Shown piece after piece: positions 38,002-47,966 of a stretch of 64,000 nt of DNA. Origin of the DNA: Gammaproteobacteria bacterium (GTDB lineage: Bacteria; Pseudomonadota; Gammaproteobacteria; Pseudomonadales; Pseudohongiellaceae). Under the pieces are notes generated by a model. It saw only the letters and a program-made list of their open reading frames with translations. It searched no databases and had not been told where the DNA came from. Both the position numbers and the translations under genes were made by a program. The stretch covers positions 211,071 through 275,070 of the forward strand of contig JAJFKE010000047.1 of the NCBI GenBank assembly GCA_021773355.1, read 5' to 3'. The stretch's first letter is position 1. Each line of letters begins with the position of its first letter.

Positions 38002-39432
38002 TTAGTATCGAGCAGGCGTGTCTTTGCCAGCCTTGTCTATTTTCATGAACTCATAACGCCCCCGCAGGAATGACACGTCACCCTCCTGCAGAAGCCGCAG
38101 CAGGCCCACCCACGCAGCATAGCCTGCAACATCCAGCATACTATAACCAAGACCGGCATAATCGAGATTCTCGTCCAATCTGCCTAAATCTCTGCCCCAG
38201 GCGTCTAAATACCGCATGCTATGCCCAAGGGATTCATATTGATATTCAAGCGCCACCCGAGTCTGAGCTATACGCATATTATCAGCTGATAAGAAACGGA
38301 CTTCATAATTCGAACTGAATTGCAGATTATTAGCCGCGGGGGCTTTTTGCCAGCTAACGTCTGTATCAATCACCACACTCTTTGTTACCGATAAGTTGGG
38401 CACAAACTGAAAGGGCTGAGTATCAGCGTGCATTATCGCAAAACCTACGTCAGTGTTTCTAAGCGCGGAGGAAATACGTACTCGCCCATCGGCATCAATA
38501 TCCACTATAGCATCGGATCCAATCGCCTCGGAGCGTATAACAAAATCAAACAGAGCCTTTATGTCCGCGGGCGCAATCTTAGGCAGCGTCCAGGCAATTT
38601 TATTTTCATCTACAAGTTGTAACTCTCCATTCTTATAAATTAATTCCTGCGGCACAAATTCAAGAGAAGCTGTCTCACCCAGTGCAACCCCTCCAGGCAC
38701 CACCATTTCCCTAATAGTAGATTGATTAAACTGGTCTCCCAATGTCTCCTTGAGAAAAACCGCAGGTTCTCTTCTTGCCAGCGACCTGTCGCCTCTATTT
38801 CCGTCATCAGAAAACAATGAATTTGAATTTTTGCGCACTCGTTCGCCAAGAAATTCCAGCTCGGTTACAGCAGTGCGATAGCGGCGAGCAGCACGGCTAT
38901 CAATCGCCAAACGCTGTGCTGCCGTTGCATACAAGTTTCCGACGACTGCGGCGTTTTCTCTGGCATGGTAAAGCTGCGTCGATAAACCGTAAGCATTGAC
39001 AACAGTTTCAATTTTTTGCGCCGCTAGCAAATCCGCCGCAATAAAAGTAACGAACAGTCTCTGCGGCTCATTGGTATTAAACCAATGATTTAGAAAATCC
39101 TCATCGGCTTCAATCTGCCTCAGATCTTGATTGGCTATTATTGCCAAACCCCCGACTTCTGCGCTTAAGAACTCTGTTTCCCAATTTTCAATCTCTTCGC
39201 TGTCAGGAAATCTGTTTAAGGGTAAATCGGGAAATCGGCCAAGTCTTGGTCGCTGAATACGCTGAGCCACTACATCTCGTTGGTTAAGATTGGATACAAC
39301 ATCGATATCATAGGCCGCCAAAGCTTCGGAGATTTTCAGTAAAAAACTGTCTTCTGCCACGCCAGAATCCAGGGAATCCGCGTAGCTGCTTAAGGATATG
39401 AACAGGCAACAAAGAAAATAGAGTAGGCGCAT
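38002..39432 (-). CDS. Exported protein of unknown function (476 aa)
   Basis: From the ATG at 39432 the protein has a signal peptide M-R-L-L-Y-F-L-C-C-L-F... ending near S-Y-A-D-S. The mature protein is acidic in its first half and has mixed alpha/beta character. A mildly hydrophobic segment lies near the end (G-Y-A-A-W-V-G-L-L-R-L-L). I recognise no domain. It sits between the transglutaminase-TPR lipoprotein (18 bases) and the peptidase-MA-like protein (46 bases). The longer frame to 39504 would overlap the upstream gene and hide the signal peptide, so it is not preferred. Confidence 0.6.
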   Translation of the reverse strand: MRLLYFLCCLFISLSSYADSLDSGVAEDSFLLKISEALAAYDIDVVSNLNQRDVVAQRIQRPRLGRFPDLPLNRFPDSEEIENWETEFLSAEVGGLAIIANQDLRQIEADEDFLNHWFNTNEPQRLFVTFIAADLLAAQKIETVVNAYGLSTQLYHARENAAVVGNLYATAAQRLAIDSRAARRYRTAVTELEFLGERVRKNSNSLFSDDGNRGDRSLARREPAVFLKETLGDQFNQSTIREMVVPGGVALGETASLEFVPQELIYKNGELQLVDENKIAWTLPKIAPADIKALFDFVIRSEAIGSDAIVDIDADGRVRISSALRNTDVGFAIMHADTQPFQFVPNLSVTKSVVIDTDVSWQKAPAANNLQFSSNYEVRFLSADNMRIAQTRVALEYQYESLGHSMRYLDAWGRDLGRLDENLDYAGLGYSMLDVAGYAAWVGLLRLLQEGDVSFLRGRYEFMKIDKAGKDTPARY

Positions 39433-39478
39433 TAGTGTTAAACTCACATGACTGATAATTGAGATTCTCTGAACATAA

Positions 39479-41047
39479 TCAATTGCATTCGCTGTAGGGT
39501 TCACTACGCCGTTTTCTTAACAAGCGCAGGCGTAGATCGGACACCCACTGCGGCTCTCCGAAGTAATGAATTGGCTGTGCCAACTCGTTAATCAGCCTTT
39601 CCGCTTGTTCGTAATCCTCTGCGGCAATAGCATACTTCACGGCCTGCTCCATTACGAAGGTATCCGCCGGGAGCAACTCAAACGCCTTCTTCTGATACAC
39701 AGCACCCTGCCGCCAGTCGTTACCTTCCAGCAGATAATACTGCCCCATGGCGAGATTCGCCTCCGGACTCTGAGGGGCCAGCTGCACTGCCTGCTCGAAG
39801 TGTTTGTAGACATCAGAAGCGATTAATTCTCGCTGACCGGCAGGCCAGTTATTCTCGCAATCTTCTAATTCCGCTTCCCAATATTCACCATAGTCCAGAA
39901 GAATATTGACGTTATTTGGAGCCAGCTCCGCCGCATCAATAAAATACTTGGCGATGCGCTGATCAATGCCTTCAATTTCCTGCATACGCAGGGCATCACC
40001 CACTCCCGAGAGTCCTCTGGCCATCCCCTTGTCGCTATCAATAGTCGCCTGGAACAGTAGCTGAGCCACTTCAAAGCTGCCGGAGTTTAGAGCCAATTCA
40101 GCCAGGGCTGAGACCAACGCGGCATCTGCAATGACGACGCCATCGATCTCCGCCGCGGCAGTGCTTAAGCCTTTTTGTATCGTGCCCCGCGGCCGCTGGC
40201 TGTTGCGCAAATAGTAATGGAATTCATCGTCTAGCTGGGTGGTAGTCACATCGAAGGAGCGATCATAGGCATAGCGGGGGTTACGCCCTTCCAGCAGCAG
40301 TTGTATATAATTTTGCAGCTGCTCTCGACGATCGACGAATCCCTCTTCTTCATAAGCATGCAGCAAGTAGTGCAATACTGCGCTGGACTTTAGATTCGCG
40401 ATTTGAATCATTCTTGGAGAAGCCAATGCGTCATCGCTGTATAGCAAGCGATCCATTGGCAAGGATTCCGAGAGTATGGCCAGCTTCTCGTTCCCATCAA
40501 GACTGAAGCGATCGAATTCCACATTTGCGCCATCAACTTTCATTCTCGCTATATAGCCCGCCAGGCCTTCTTCGTACCATCGAGGCAGACGCAAATCGGT
40601 GAAATTTCGAACCAAGAAATGAATATAGTGATGAAAACCCAGGGAAATTGAATTCTCATTGTCCACTGCCAAGGCCATAAAATTCGCACGCGGGCTAGGG
40701 GAAAAAAACGCGATGTCATTGGTGGAGACAATCGCTTGCAGGGTTTCTACGTCATCGAATAGATAGACATGATTCGGCACCTTGGCCTGAGGGAAATTGT
40801 CGACGCCGGCTATGGTAAAGGCTGCGAGTTGCCGCCACAGCTCTAACTCGTTTGCAAACCTGATGGTCTGCCGCGAGGACGATTGACTGTAGATATGGAA
40901 ATTTTCACTCTGAACTTCGACCCAGCGCTCTGTTAAAAGCTGTTGCTGCGCAGCACCCGTTACGGGCAACAGTAACAGCCCAAGGCCGAGGGGAAGTAAC
41001 AGACTGCAGCGAATCACCGATAGATGATACAACATGGAAGTAAGCAC
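39479..41047 (-). CDS. Exported peptidase-MA-like protein with TPR tail
   Basis: A 522-aa protein with a signal peptide ending near residue 33 (V-T-G-A-A-Q). Residues about 40-260 resemble gluzincin 'peptidase MA-like' (DUF1570-type) domains: N-F-H-I-Y-S start, then the metal-site helix and P-R-W-Y-E-E-G-L-A-G-Y-I-A. The expected H-E-x-x-H reads H-H-Y-I-H (His139-His143), lacking the catalytic glutamate. The C-terminal third is made of TPR-like helices. It is the first gene of the exported three-gene cluster and is probably a non-catalytic or altered metalloprotein. Confidence 0.68.
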   Translation of the reverse strand: MLTSMLYHLSVIRCSLLLPLGLGLLLLPVTGAAQQQLLTERWVEVQSENFHIYSQSSSRQTIRFANELELWRQLAAFTIAGVDNFPQAKVPNHVYLFDDVETLQAIVSTNDIAFFSPSPRANFMALAVDNENSISLGFHHYIHFLVRNFTDLRLPRWYEEGLAGYIARMKVDGANVEFDRFSLDGNEKLAILSESLPMDRLLYSDDALASPRMIQIANLKSSAVLHYLLHAYEEEGFVDRREQLQNYIQLLLEGRNPRYAYDRSFDVTTTQLDDEFHYYLRNSQRPRGTIQKGLSTAAAEIDGVVIADAALVSALAELALNSGSFEVAQLLFQATIDSDKGMARGLSGVGDALRMQEIEGIDQRIAKYFIDAAELAPNNVNILLDYGEYWEAELEDCENNWPAGQRELIASDVYKHFEQAVQLAPQSPEANLAMGQYYLLEGNDWRQGAVYQKKAFELLPADTFVMEQAVKYAIAAEDYEQAERLINELAQPIHYFGEPQWVSDLRLRLLRKRRSEPYSECN

Positions 41048-41150
41048 CGAGTTAATGTAATTAATTCCAGCAGATTACTTTAGCACGCGAAAGCTTCACC
41101 CTTAAAGCAAAACTGCATGATTACAGCCTCCTTTCCGTACTATTTGCCTG

Positions 41151-42809
41151 CTACATCGCAGGATAATTGGGGCCTCCACTGCCTTCTGGCACAACCCACT
41201 GAATATTCTGCGATGGATCTTTAATATCGCAAGTTTTGCAATGAACACAGTTTTGTCCATTAATCTGAAATCTCTTGCTGCCATTGGCCTCTTCCACCAC
41301 CTCATAAACCCCCGCCGGACAATAGCGCTGAGCGGGCTCATCATAGATCGGTAGATTGTGACTAATAGGAATCGATGCGTCTTTCAAGTGCAGATGGCAG
41401 GGTTGATTTTCTGCGTGATTGGTATTGGACAAAAAAACAGACGAAAGTTTATCGAAACTAATTTCCCCATCGGCTTTCGGATATTCAATCTGGGCAGACT
41501 CAGCCGCCGGTTTCATTTGTGCATAGTCTTCAGACTTATCATGGAATGTTAAAGGAAATTTCCCGAAGAAAATATTTTGCTCAATAAATGTCAGAGCGCT
41601 GCCCAGCCAAAATCCAAATTTGTGAAAACCAGAACTGAAATTGCGTGTCTTGTGCAACTCGTCGTGTAAATCAGAATTCGCAAAACGCACACTGTAGTCT
41701 GTGAGTTCTTTCTCCGTCGAATCATTACTCAACGCGGCAAACAAAGTTTCGGCGGCAATTATTCCCGACTTCATCGCTGTGTGACTACCCTTTATCTTCG
41801 CTGCATTCATCGTTCCCGCATCGCATCCGATTAACAAACCTCCTGGAAAAGTCATTTTTGGCAGAGAGTTCAACCCCCCCTTGATTAATGCTCTAGCTCC
41901 ATAACTTATTCTCTTGCCACCGGATATAGTTTGCTTGATAACCGGATGATGTTTGAATTTCTGAAATTCATCGAAGGGGCTAATATGCGGATTCTGATAA
42001 GCTAGATCTACAATCAAGCCTAGAGAAACTTGATTGCCTTCCAGATGATAGAGAAAACCACCGCTGGTTGCCGCGAAACTATCTCCAATCATCGGGTAGC
42101 CTGCGGTGTGGACCACCAGGCCTTCTTTATGTTGCTGCTCTGGAATCTCCCACACTTCTTTCAAACCAATACCATAATGTTGCGGATCGCTATTCTGGTC
42201 GAGCTGGAATTTGCTAATTAGTTCTTTACCCAGGTGTCCTCTGCAGCCTTCTGCGAGAATGGTGTATTTGGCATGAAATTCGAAACCTGGCTCAAAGGAA
42301 GGTTTTTGTTCACCGTTTGCATCCAGACCCATGTCACCCGTTGCCACACCTTTAACACTGCCATCTTCATGGTAGAGAATTTCCGCCGCCGCAAACCCGG
42401 GGAAAACTTCAGCACCCAATTCCATAGCCTGTTCAGCAAGCCATCGACACAGATTGCCCAGGGAAATTATGTAATTGCCATCATTGTGCATAGTGCGTGG
42501 CACAAATAGCCCCGGAAACCTGAATGACTTTTCTGCTCCCGACAAAAAATAGACATCATCACCGGTCACAGCAGTATTCAGTGGAGCGCCGCGCTCTTGC
42601 CAGTCTGGAAACAGTTCATTTAAGGCTGAAGGCTCAAATACAGCACCTGAAAGAATGTGAGCTCCTACTTCCGATCCTTTCTCCAGCACGCAGACAGACA
42701 ATTCTTTTTCTGCCTCCTTCGCCATCTGCAATAGCCTGCATGCTGTGGACAAACCAGCAGGTCCACCACCTACAATGACTACATCAACTTCCATTGACTC
42801 ACGTTGCAT
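41151..42809 (-). CDS. Electron transfer flavoprotein-ubiquinone oxidoreductase
   Basis: Inner-membrane-associated FAD and 4Fe-4S enzyme passing electrons from ETF (acyl-CoA and related dehydrogenases) to ubiquinone. The 552 aa show the N-terminal FAD motif V-V-I-V-G-G-G-P-A-G-L-S near residue 9, G-C-D-A-G-T-M-N-A near 327 and the C-terminal cluster site C-P-A-G-V-Y-E...N-C-V-H-C-K-T-C-D-I. The etfAB genes are not adjacent. It supports fatty or amino acid oxidation together with the acyl-CoA synthetase and CoA-transferase nearby. Confidence 0.95.
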   Translation of the reverse strand: MQRESMEVDVVIVGGGPAGLSTACRLLQMAKEAEKELSVCVLEKGSEVGAHILSGAVFEPSALNELFPDWQERGAPLNTAVTGDDVYFLSGAEKSFRFPGLFVPRTMHNDGNYIISLGNLCRWLAEQAMELGAEVFPGFAAAEILYHEDGSVKGVATGDMGLDANGEQKPSFEPGFEFHAKYTILAEGCRGHLGKELISKFQLDQNSDPQHYGIGLKEVWEIPEQQHKEGLVVHTAGYPMIGDSFAATSGGFLYHLEGNQVSLGLIVDLAYQNPHISPFDEFQKFKHHPVIKQTISGGKRISYGARALIKGGLNSLPKMTFPGGLLIGCDAGTMNAAKIKGSHTAMKSGIIAAETLFAALSNDSTEKELTDYSVRFANSDLHDELHKTRNFSSGFHKFGFWLGSALTFIEQNIFFGKFPLTFHDKSEDYAQMKPAAESAQIEYPKADGEISFDKLSSVFLSNTNHAENQPCHLHLKDASIPISHNLPIYDEPAQRYCPAGVYEVVEEANGSKRFQINGQNCVHCKTCDIKDPSQNIQWVVPEGSGGPNYPAM

Positions 42810-43100
42810 TTTAAACCTCTGGTTTATCTAAATTTTCAGCCTAAGCTTTTTGAAGTGTACGGCTGGTTCGTTATTCCCTTTCCGGCCAGCCTAATTCGCA
42901 GGTCGCCATTATCCTCAATTAGCCGATTAAGCGCAAAGCAGTGATCCTTAAATCTACATTACAAAATGTCACAAATAAGTCCCAATCACGGATATTTAAG
43001 CAGGCCAATTGTGTGCATACTTACGCCCAAATTTACCACCGGCCCATCCCTCACTCCTGAGAGCCATGGAGCCCCGATAATCAATATGCCGGAGCCTTTT

Positions 43101-45278
43101 ATGAGCCGTAAGTCAGCGCCGAACCAGCTATTTTTCCTGATTTCGATAATTTGTGCGGTTTTGGTTTCACCTTTGAGCGCGGCCCAAGAGCCATCGAGTT
43201 CCAGCAGTGACTCCACCATCACCTATCCTGCCGAATATTTCGATCAGTACGAGCCATTCTCGGTGAATGATATGTTAGACCGCATTCCCGGCATCAACGT
43301 CGCGCGCGGTGGTGGCGGCGGTGGTGGTGGTGGCGATGGCGGCCCGGGCAGTTCGAGTGGAGCCGGTCGGCGCGGACTCGGTCTGGGCGGTGATCAAATA
43401 TTAATTAACGGCAGACGCACTACCGGTAAAGAGAACGAGGGTAATAGCCAACTTAGCCGTATTCCTGCCAATCAAGTGCAGTACATAGAAATTATTCGTG
43501 GCACATCTGGAGATTTAGATGTTCGTGGCGGCAATCAAGTAATCAATATTGTCTTGTTGGAGGCGGAAAACCGCTCCTCCATCGCTTACGAAATCAATGC
43601 CGATCATCTGCACGATGGTGAGCTAAAGCCCGGAGGGCAAATTTCCTTAACCGGTCAACGCGGCAAATTGGATTATTTAATGAGCGCAGAAACGGAACCC
43701 AGATGGGAAAATAGAAAGGGCTTTGAATCCAGCGTACTTGCAGACGGCACTCTCAATGACAATGTTAGCAGACTCAGCATTACAGATTCACAACCGCTAA
43801 TTTTTACAAGCAATCTCGGCTATCAATTCGGTGACAATGATATTGCACATTTCAATGCCCAATATGAAGACCGTGATGCGCCCAGCATTGAAAACAGAAC
43901 CATCTTTGATTTTCTGAGCACGCCTAAAACGGATTCCCTAGAATTTGATGATACAGATAGCAGCAGCGAGTTTTGGGAAATCGGCGGAGACTACGAACAT
44001 ACATTTAGTAATGGCGCACGATGGAAAACCTTGCTCATAGTGAACGACAAGGAAGAAGATAGCGAACGAGAGCGATTTCAAATAGACGGAAGCCTTCGCG
44101 AGAAAGATTTATTCCTCGGCAATTTTAATCGTTACCAAGAGCGCATCGCTCGAAGCTCTTACTCCCTTCCCTTCAAGCAATCTCAAAATATCGAAATCGG
44201 TATCGAGCGCGCACAGACCATTTTGGATTCCTCTCTGCAACTCGGCCTGCTTTCAGGTTCCGGAATCGCTTCCGAGGCATTCGGCGGTCTTCCTCGGGTA
44301 ACTAATGCCAACGCCACGGTGGAAGAGATTCGTTACGAGTCGTTCCTGGTTCATAACTGGCAAATCAATGATCGCATGTCTCTGGAAAGCACGCTTATCG
44401 TCGAGACATCAGAAATCCAACAGTCCGGTGATGTCAGTAAGAAGCGAGACTTCGATTTTGTCCGACCCAAAATCGATTACCGTTTTGATATAACTCCAGC
44501 CTTACAATTTCGTGCCACTGTGGAGAAAGATGTATCCCAGTTAAGCTTTAACGATTTCACTGCGAATATTAATTCGGGCGATGATGATCAAAATGCGATT
44601 GCAGGAAATCCAGAGCTACGACAGGAGCAATCATGGCGCTACGACCTAAACCTCGAATATCGTTTCAATAACGACAATGGGGTGCTAAACACCAATGTTT
44701 TCTTTCATGATCTGGAAGACGTAATTGATAAAGTTGATGTCTCCACTGCTACCAGCATTTTGTCAGCCAATGGCAATATCGGTGATGGCGAGCGCTATGG
44801 CTTGAGTCTCGACGCCAGTTTGCGACTCGGATTTATTGACCTTCCAGAAATTCTGGTTACCTCGCGGCTCGAATTAGAAAATTCCAGCGTCACCGATCCC
44901 TTTCTGGGCATTGACCGTCGCCTAAATCGACAGGGTCGAGGCAGCTATAATTTCGGCATTCGGCATGACCTTCCCTCACTCAACATGAGCTACGGCCTGA
45001 CCTACCGCAACACTATCAAAGACAACAGCAAGGTCTACGATATTGACAAGATCGAGTCTTATAATTCCGACGCCTTCTCCATTCTGTTTCTGGAACTGCA
45101 GGGCTGGGCTGGACTCACCTATCGATTCGAGGCGACAAATATCCATGAGAGTGAGCGTTGTCGAATTCGCACTCGCTATATCGGCGGCACCATTGCCACC
45201 GGAACCCTTAACGAGATAGAAGATTCCTGTAGCCACACTGGGGAGAAATACGCCATCAAGGTTCGCGGTACTTTTTAA
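43101..45278 (+). CDS. TonB-dependent outer-membrane receptor 1
   Basis: A 725-aa receptor with a signal peptide from M-S-R-K at 43101, preceded by GGAG eight bases upstream; the frame further back to 42966 looks untranslated. The plug domain shows S-V-N-D-M-L-D-R-I-P-G-I-N-V and D-Q-I-L-I-N-G-R-R. The barrel ends in a C-terminal phenylalanine (V-R-G-T-F). A run of nine glycines in the plug comes from GGN repeats at 43308-43340. It is a close paralogue of the next gene. Neither shows the ligand; siderophore, glycan or cobalamin uptake cannot be told apart. Confidence 0.88.
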   Translation: MSRKSAPNQLFFLISIICAVLVSPLSAAQEPSSSSSDSTITYPAEYFDQYEPFSVNDMLDRIPGINVARGGGGGGGGGDGGPGSSSGAGRRGLGLGGDQILINGRRTTGKENEGNSQLSRIPANQVQYIEIIRGTSGDLDVRGGNQVINIVLLEAENRSSIAYEINADHLHDGELKPGGQISLTGQRGKLDYLMSAETEPRWENRKGFESSVLADGTLNDNVSRLSITDSQPLIFTSNLGYQFGDNDIAHFNAQYEDRDAPSIENRTIFDFLSTPKTDSLEFDDTDSSSEFWEIGGDYEHTFSNGARWKTLLIVNDKEEDSERERFQIDGSLREKDLFLGNFNRYQERIARSSYSLPFKQSQNIEIGIERAQTILDSSLQLGLLSGSGIASEAFGGLPRVTNANATVEEIRYESFLVHNWQINDRMSLESTLIVETSEIQQSGDVSKKRDFDFVRPKIDYRFDITPALQFRATVEKDVSQLSFNDFTANINSGDDDQNAIAGNPELRQEQSWRYDLNLEYRFNNDNGVLNTNVFFHDLEDVIDKVDVSTATSILSANGNIGDGERYGLSLDASLRLGFIDLPEILVTSRLELENSSVTDPFLGIDRRLNRQGRGSYNFGIRHDLPSLNMSYGLTYRNTIKDNSKVYDIDKIESYNSDAFSILFLELQGWAGLTYRFEATNIHESERCRIRTRYIGGTIATGTLNEIEDSCSHTGEKYAIKVRGTF

Positions 45279-45552
45279 GTCAGAGCCAACCGACTATCTT
45301 GAAACTAATTCCCAACATTTCCTAAAGCTGTCATTTTAGGGGTCGATATCCATTGTCTTTGGGCGATGTGAAAATCATCACAAAACCCCTAAATGTGGCA
45401 CTTCTGCCATCTTTTTTGCACAATTTGTCACAGTTTTGCAGAGTACCCGACTGTATAATCGCGCCTCGTTTAAGCGGTATCCGCTAATCCACCCAAAACT
45501 ATTAATGAGTCAGTAATTCAACCTACTGGGCCTCTTACAGTGACCAATTGCC

Positions 45553-47751
45553 ATGAGTTTGGAGTATTACTTGAAACACCTTCGCAGCATTCAAATAACT
45601 CGGCATTTCTCGCGAGCTGGAAAATTCCTCAGACCTAGCATCCTTACCATGGCCATAGCAGCCGCTGGTCACTCAATTGCACAAGAAACTGCCGACCAGG
45701 TTGCCCACCAATCGACTGTAGTCTATCAAGCCGACTTCTTTGCTGAATACTCTCCGGTTTCCGTGAACGACATGATTGATCGTATACCAGGCATTGGCCT
45801 CGCTCTGAACGGCAACCGCAACAATCGAGGCAATAGCCGTGGCCTGGGCTCTGGCGAAGGAGAGATCCTGATTAATGGCCAGCGCACAACGGGCAAGAGC
45901 AATGAAGGTAGAAGCCAACTAAGCCGTATAGCTGCAGATCAGGTGAATTACATCGAAATCATCCGCGGCACCTCGGAAGAAATGGACATCCGTGGCGGTG
46001 GTCAGGTTGTGAATGTTGTACTTTTAGATGCTAAATCCCGCTCTAGCATATCTGCCGAACTTAACATGGATAGACTGCATGATGGCACTGTAGACCCCGG
46101 CGCAAAGATTTCATATACCGGCCAGACAGGTGCATTTAATTATCTTTTTCATGTCGAAGCTGAGCCACGATATGAGAATCAATTTACCAAGGAATTCAGC
46201 CGCGATGCCAACGGCGATTTATTGGAAACTCGTGAAGAGGAGAAAATTCGCGATCAAACTGAATTCGAAACCAGCTTCAATCTAGGCTATCAATTCGAAA
46301 ATAGCATGATTCAATTAAACGGCCTCTACGCTGAAAGCAGTCCTCCCTCTGACGTCGATAGAATCATAAACGACTATTCTAGCGGCAACCTGCTTAGCTC
46401 GCGCGAGCGTGAAGACCAGCAAAGTGACAGGAACAATTGGGAAGTGGGTGGCGACTACGAGTACGGATTTAACAACGGCAGTAAATTTAGATTTTTATTC
46501 ATCGTTAACGATAGGGATTTTGCTAACACACGAGAGCGCTACGATGTTTTTGCGGAATCAGAAAGTAAAGATCTTTTCCTGTTCTCCGCTGGCCGTGACA
46601 GAGAACGAATTGGCAGAACCTCCTACACCTTCGATCTGAGCCCGAATCAAGGCATGGAACTTGGAGTAGAAAGAGCGCAAACAATTCGCGATTCAAAACT
46701 ACGCTTAGGTCTTAGCGGAACCGGGGCAACTTCGGCTGCCCACGGCGGCTTAGTGGCCCAACCGGTAAGCAACAGCAGCTCCACGGTAGAAGAAATTCGA
46801 TTAGAGAATTTCGCTATTCATAACTGGCAACTCAATGACAGGATGTCCTTGGAAAGCTCTCTGATTTACGAGACCTCGACTATTACCCAATCGGGTGATG
46901 TCACTAATGAACGAGACTTCGATTTCGTCCGTCCTAAGCTGGATTACCGATTCGACATAACTCAGTCACTGCAATTACGAGCAACTATTGAAAAAAGCGT
47001 TTCTCAGTTAAGCTTCTCTGATTTTAGTACTTCTGCCGACAACTCCGACGATGACCAGGACACCCAAGCAGGAAATCCAGATATTGCCCAGGAACAGTCG
47101 TGGAACTACAAACTAAACTTAGAATATCGTTTACCCAATAACGTCGGCGTTCTAAATTCGGAATTTTATTATCGTGATCTCGAAGATGTAATCGATCGCA
47201 TCGACGTATCTCCAAGTGCCACGGATTTGCAATCGGCGCGTGGCAACATCGGAGATGGCAAGCGCTATGGCGCCAATCTGGACGCCAGCACTCGCTTGGG
47301 ATATCTAGGGCTTCCTAACGCACTATTTTCTCTGGGTTTCAGCGTGCAAGATTCAGCAGTGACCGATCCATTTCTAGGCACCGAGCGCCGGCTGCGCAGA
47401 AATGGCCGTTGGTTCAGTCGCGCAAACTTTCGACACGACATCACCAAATATGATTTCAGTTATGGCTTTAGTTATTTTACTTCTGCACGTGACGGCAGCG
47501 GTCTAACGCAAATCGATATTATCGACACAGAAACAGAAATTGGCGATTATGGACTTAATTTTTTCGCCGAGAAAAAGGCCTTCAATAGCGCAACCATTCG
47601 CTTCGATATTCAAAATGCGAATGACCAAATGCGCTGTAGAGAACGTATTAGATTTGTAGGCGCGACTACTGCTGGCATAGTGGAAGAGGTTGAAGACTCT
47701 TGCTTCGGCAGTGGAGTTAAATATGCGCTTAAAATAAGACACACCTTCTAG
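45553..47751 (+). CDS. TonB-dependent outer-membrane receptor 2
   Basis: A 732-aa paralogue of the preceding receptor, with the same plug blocks (S-V-N-D-M-I-D-R-I-P-G-I, E-I-L-I-N-G-Q-R-T-T-G-K) and shared barrel blocks (R-D-F-D-F-V-R-P-K-L-D-Y-R-F-D-I-T). It ends I-R-H-T-F. It lacks the glycine run and has an asparagine/arginine-rich stretch there. The basic 35-residue N-terminus contains the export signal. A 274-base gap with a TATAAT at 45454 separates the pair, so it may have its own promoter. A strong terminator follows. Confidence 0.87.
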   Translation: MSLEYYLKHLRSIQITRHFSRAGKFLRPSILTMAIAAAGHSIAQETADQVAHQSTVVYQADFFAEYSPVSVNDMIDRIPGIGLALNGNRNNRGNSRGLGSGEGEILINGQRTTGKSNEGRSQLSRIAADQVNYIEIIRGTSEEMDIRGGGQVVNVVLLDAKSRSSISAELNMDRLHDGTVDPGAKISYTGQTGAFNYLFHVEAEPRYENQFTKEFSRDANGDLLETREEEKIRDQTEFETSFNLGYQFENSMIQLNGLYAESSPPSDVDRIINDYSSGNLLSSREREDQQSDRNNWEVGGDYEYGFNNGSKFRFLFIVNDRDFANTRERYDVFAESESKDLFLFSAGRDRERIGRTSYTFDLSPNQGMELGVERAQTIRDSKLRLGLSGTGATSAAHGGLVAQPVSNSSSTVEEIRLENFAIHNWQLNDRMSLESSLIYETSTITQSGDVTNERDFDFVRPKLDYRFDITQSLQLRATIEKSVSQLSFSDFSTSADNSDDDQDTQAGNPDIAQEQSWNYKLNLEYRLPNNVGVLNSEFYYRDLEDVIDRIDVSPSATDLQSARGNIGDGKRYGANLDASTRLGYLGLPNALFSLGFSVQDSAVTDPFLGTERRLRRNGRWFSRANFRHDITKYDFSYGFSYFTSARDGSGLTQIDIIDTETEIGDYGLNFFAEKKAFNSATIRFDIQNANDQMRCRERIRFVGATTAGIVEEVEDSCFGSGVKYALKIRHTF

Positions 47752-47767
47752 TTCGCAAATTAAATCA

Positions 47768-47799
47768 AAAAAAAGACAGCCAGGCTGTCTTTTTTTTTG
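47768..47799. terminator. Bidirectional terminator after TonB receptor 2
   Basis: An AAAAAAAGACAGCC-A-GGCTGTCTTTTTTTT hairpin with A- and T-runs lies between the plus-strand receptor and the small minus-strand gene ending at 47820. Confidence 0.92.
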
Positions 47800-47819
47800 C
47801 ACTCGATGTCTGGTACTGA

Positions 47820-47966
47820 TTAGTGAACGTAGAAAATCAAAGAAGTAAACAGCGCTATCAATAAACTTCCTTCCAATACTCCCACTACCATCTTCGCCTT
47901 CGGAGTCAGGCTTCTTATATACCTGTCAATTGGCACAATTATTTGTGTGTACCGGTGATTTGTCAT
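47820..47966 (-). CDS. Small membrane protein (48 aa), unknown
   Basis: An ATG at 47966, with AGAGGA eight bases upstream, opens 48 codons to a TAA at 47820. The product has a basic N-terminal half (T-N-H-R-Y-T-Q...R-Y-I-R-S-L-T-P-K-A-K). One hydrophobic span follows (M-V-V-G-V-L-E-G-S-L-L-I-A-L-F-T-S-L-I-F), ending Y-V-H. The N-in positive-inside layout, ribosome site and adjoining terminator suggest a real small inner-membrane protein. No family is recognised. Confidence 0.5.
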   Translation of the reverse strand: MTNHRYTQIIVPIDRYIRSLTPKAKMVVGVLEGSLLIALFTSLIFYVH

